Part shown: piece after piece, positions 62,514 through 64,000 of the stretch | Layout: every line of letters begins with the position of its first letter | Position numbering within the stretch: position 1 is the first letter of the stretch | Assembly (NCBI GenBank): GCA_937958995.1 | Contig: CALGAP010000009.1 | Span: 186,001-250,000, forward strand | DNA length: 64,000 nt | Source of the DNA: an uncultured Chitinophagaceae bacterium | GTDB lineage: Bacteria; Bacteroidota; Bacteroidia; Chitinophagales; Chitinophagaceae | Direction of reading: 5' to 3' | Notes under the pieces: model-generated | The model's input: the letters and a program-made list of their open reading frames with translations, nothing else | What the model was told of the DNA's origin: nothing | Database searches by the model: none | Translations under genes and position numbers: made by a program

Positions 62514-64000
62514 GCGTCGGTTGCCGGCTTGCGCGGCGCGGTGAATGTATCCACCTTTTCATAATACTGCTGCAGCGCCTCACGGATTGTGAAAGGATAA
62601 AAATTATTGAGGTAAGGAATGTATTCGAAAATTACCAGGTCGTAATAGTTGTTTTTTATGCGGTCAATAAACATGTCGGTTTGTTTATCGAACATTCCCA
62701 CGCCCTTGTGAAACCAGAGCGGGTAGGAGGGACCGGTTTCGAGTTTGAAAGGCACCTCTGCCGCCAGCGGGGTGAGCTCGGACATATTCAGCACTTTCAG
62801 GTCTTTCTCTTTCGCATTTTTCACCAGGTCCATATTCATCAGGCGCTCGATGCCGTCGGCGGTGGGGTTGGGCACCATAATTTTCGCAAATGATTTCAGG
62901 TTGGGCACCCGCCATTCATTTAAAGGAATATCAGTGGTATCGAGGTCGATCATATAGGTGTTCTTATTCACCACATCAGCATACTTATACCCATTGTGCT
63001 CATTATAAGTATATGTCTCACCGCCCGGTTTTATGACAAATCTTTCAATATACTTCCAATACACCTGGCTCCACCAGAGCATTACGCCTGCCGTGCATAT
63101 GATTACCGGTTTCCAGCTATCGAATGAAATGGGCAACAGCATGGAAAGCATGGAGAGGATAAACACAAAGGCAAAACTGTGGAAGAAAATATTGTTGTCC
63201 ACCGGCACATAGCTCGTCACCTGGAAAATAGCCGCCTCGGCCAATATGCCCAGTGTGAGCAATGTGAAAATCATCAGCTTCCTGTTTTCCCAAAACTCTT
63301 TCCAGCTTTTGATGGCTACCATCAGCAGCACGGCAATGATCATGATGTAAAACTTCAACCACTGCGATCCGCTCAGGAACTCTTTCAATATATCGCCGAT
63401 GCTCATGCGAGAACTATGCGGTGGCTGGCCGTAGTTGAACCAATATCCAAACTCATACTTCAGCAGCGGCAAAATGAGGATGAGGCCGGTGAGTACAAAC
63501 GAGCCCACGAAGATCAACAGGTGTTTCCACTTCTTATCTACCAGTGCCGTATACAGCAGTAAAGCGCCGCATATCAGGAAGGCCAGTCCGCCGCCATCCT
63601 GCTTGGTGAAAAACGAGAAAAACACAAATACGCCCGACAACACCAGCCAGGCATACTGCCACCTGGTTTGCGACGAGAAAAGAAATTTAGTCAGGAAGGC
63701 CAGTGCTATAAACTCATACACTATTACGGTATGATTATACCAGGGCCAGTAATTGAAAAAGGAATAAGAAAGGCAAAACACCAGCACGGCCACAAACCTG
63801 ATTCCGTAATGAACCTGCAGGTTCTTAAAAATGGACCTGAAGGCCAGTCCCGAAAGTATATTTATAAATGCCTGTGCTTTCACCAGCGTAATCAGCTGCG
63901 GCCCAAATATTTTGAAGAACATGGCCGGTATCACCCAGTACATGTACCCCACGGGCGTTCCAAAATCCCTGTACGGCATTTGTCCGTCAGCCATCCGGTA
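62477..64000 (-). CDS. Glycosyltransferase-39-like integral membrane protein, cut by right window edge
   Basis: The visible 507 or so residues start within the frame at the edge (YRMADGQMPYRDFGTPVGYM). This segment is typical of the first periplasmic loop of GT39/ArnT-like proteins, so the N-terminus and first helix lie outside. About ten hydrophobic helices follow (VAVLVFCLSYSFFNYWPWYN, LIFVGSFVLTGLILILPLL, IIAVLLMVAIKS), then a soluble C-terminal domain of ~170 residues. Such enzymes transfer sugars from polyprenyl carriers; the acceptor is unknown. Confidence 0.8.
   Translation of the reverse strand, partial: YRMADGQMPYRDFGTPVGYMYWVIPAMFFKIFGPQLITLVKAQAFINILSGLAFRSIFKNLQVHYGIRFVAVLVFCLSYSFFNYWPWYNHTVIVYEFIALAFLTKFLFSSQTRWQYAWLVLSGVFVFFSFFTKQDGGGLAFLICGALLLYTALVDKKWKHLLIFVGSFVLTGLILILPLLKYEFGYWFNYGQPPHSSRMSIGDILKEFLSGSQWLKFYIMIIAVLLMVAIKSWKEFWENRKLMIFTLLTLGILAEAAIFQVTSYVPVDNNIFFHSFAFVFILSMLSMLLPISFDSWKPVIICTAGVMLWWSQVYWKYIERFVIKPGGETYTYNEHNGYKYADVVNKNTYMIDLDTTDIPLNEWRVPNLKSFAKIMVPNPTADGIERLMNMDLVKNAKEKDLKVLNMSELTPLAAEVPFKLETGPSYPLWFHKGVGMFDKQTDMFIDRIKNNYYDLVIFEYIPYLNNFYPFTIREALQQYYEKVDTFTAPRKPATDAWVEVYVRRNSQ

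Overview
The window looks like chromosome of a Bacteroidota species, most likely of the Chitinophagaceae type (Chitinophaga/Niastella-like; an inference from gene content). It carries a SusC/SusD pair, several lipoproteins with Bacteroidota lipoboxes, type IX secretion (T9SS) cargo with C-terminal sorting domains, a PorP/SprF-type protein, weak Shine-Dalgarno signals and several TAnnTTTG -7 boxes. No tRNA, rRNA, insertion sequence or CRISPR array was recognised.

Left part (1-7.05 kb): a nitrate/nitrite and molybdenum-cofactor neighbourhood. The C-terminus of MoeA enters from the left edge and converges on a Crp/Fnr regulator with an N-terminal cysteine cluster. It is followed by two NirB-like flavoprotein genes that are jammed together as if DNA were missing between them, a siroheme-less nitrite-reductase-like protein fused to rubredoxin, then moaD, moaE, a SelW-like redoxin and mobA.

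Centre (7.05-33 kb): a MocR-type regulator, then a LacI regulator with rpiA, and divergently a complete pectin utilisation locus. It has SusC/SusD, a surface lipoprotein, a PL1 pectate lyase, a CE12-CE8 esterase fusion, a Zn dehydrogenase, a GH28 polygalacturonase and a GH105 hydrolase with an extra C-terminal domain. These are followed by the whole galacturonate route uxaB-uxaA-uxaC-kdgK-eda and an ExuT-type transporter. Three PurR/LacI-style operator-like sites lie before susC, GH28 and eda and suggest one regulon under the LacI protein. kduI and kduD, needed for unsaturated galacturonate, are not in the window.

Right part (33-51.5 kb): mostly housekeeping and scattered genes: a VOC protein, an FDH-like dehydrogenase, a zinc ribbon protein, a cargo-less T9SS sorting-domain protein, a PorG-like barrel, a GNAT acetyltransferase, a remnant of a PhyH dioxygenase, rarA, an esterase, aspS, two tandem MtfA-like (M90) metallopeptidases, a large beta-barrel receptor, an alcohol dehydrogenase and an aldo/keto reductase. 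Gene-poor stretches at 45.1-46.1 kb and 49.7-50.0 kb contain hairpins and a four-copy degenerate repeat.

Right end (51.5-64 kb): on the minus strand, two paralogous ~1,215-residue T9SS type-B cargo proteins (propeller repeats, four PKD domains, gliding-type C-terminus) flank a PorP/SprF-like partner gene, downstream of recG and a glycosyltransferase-39-like membrane protein that runs off the right edge.
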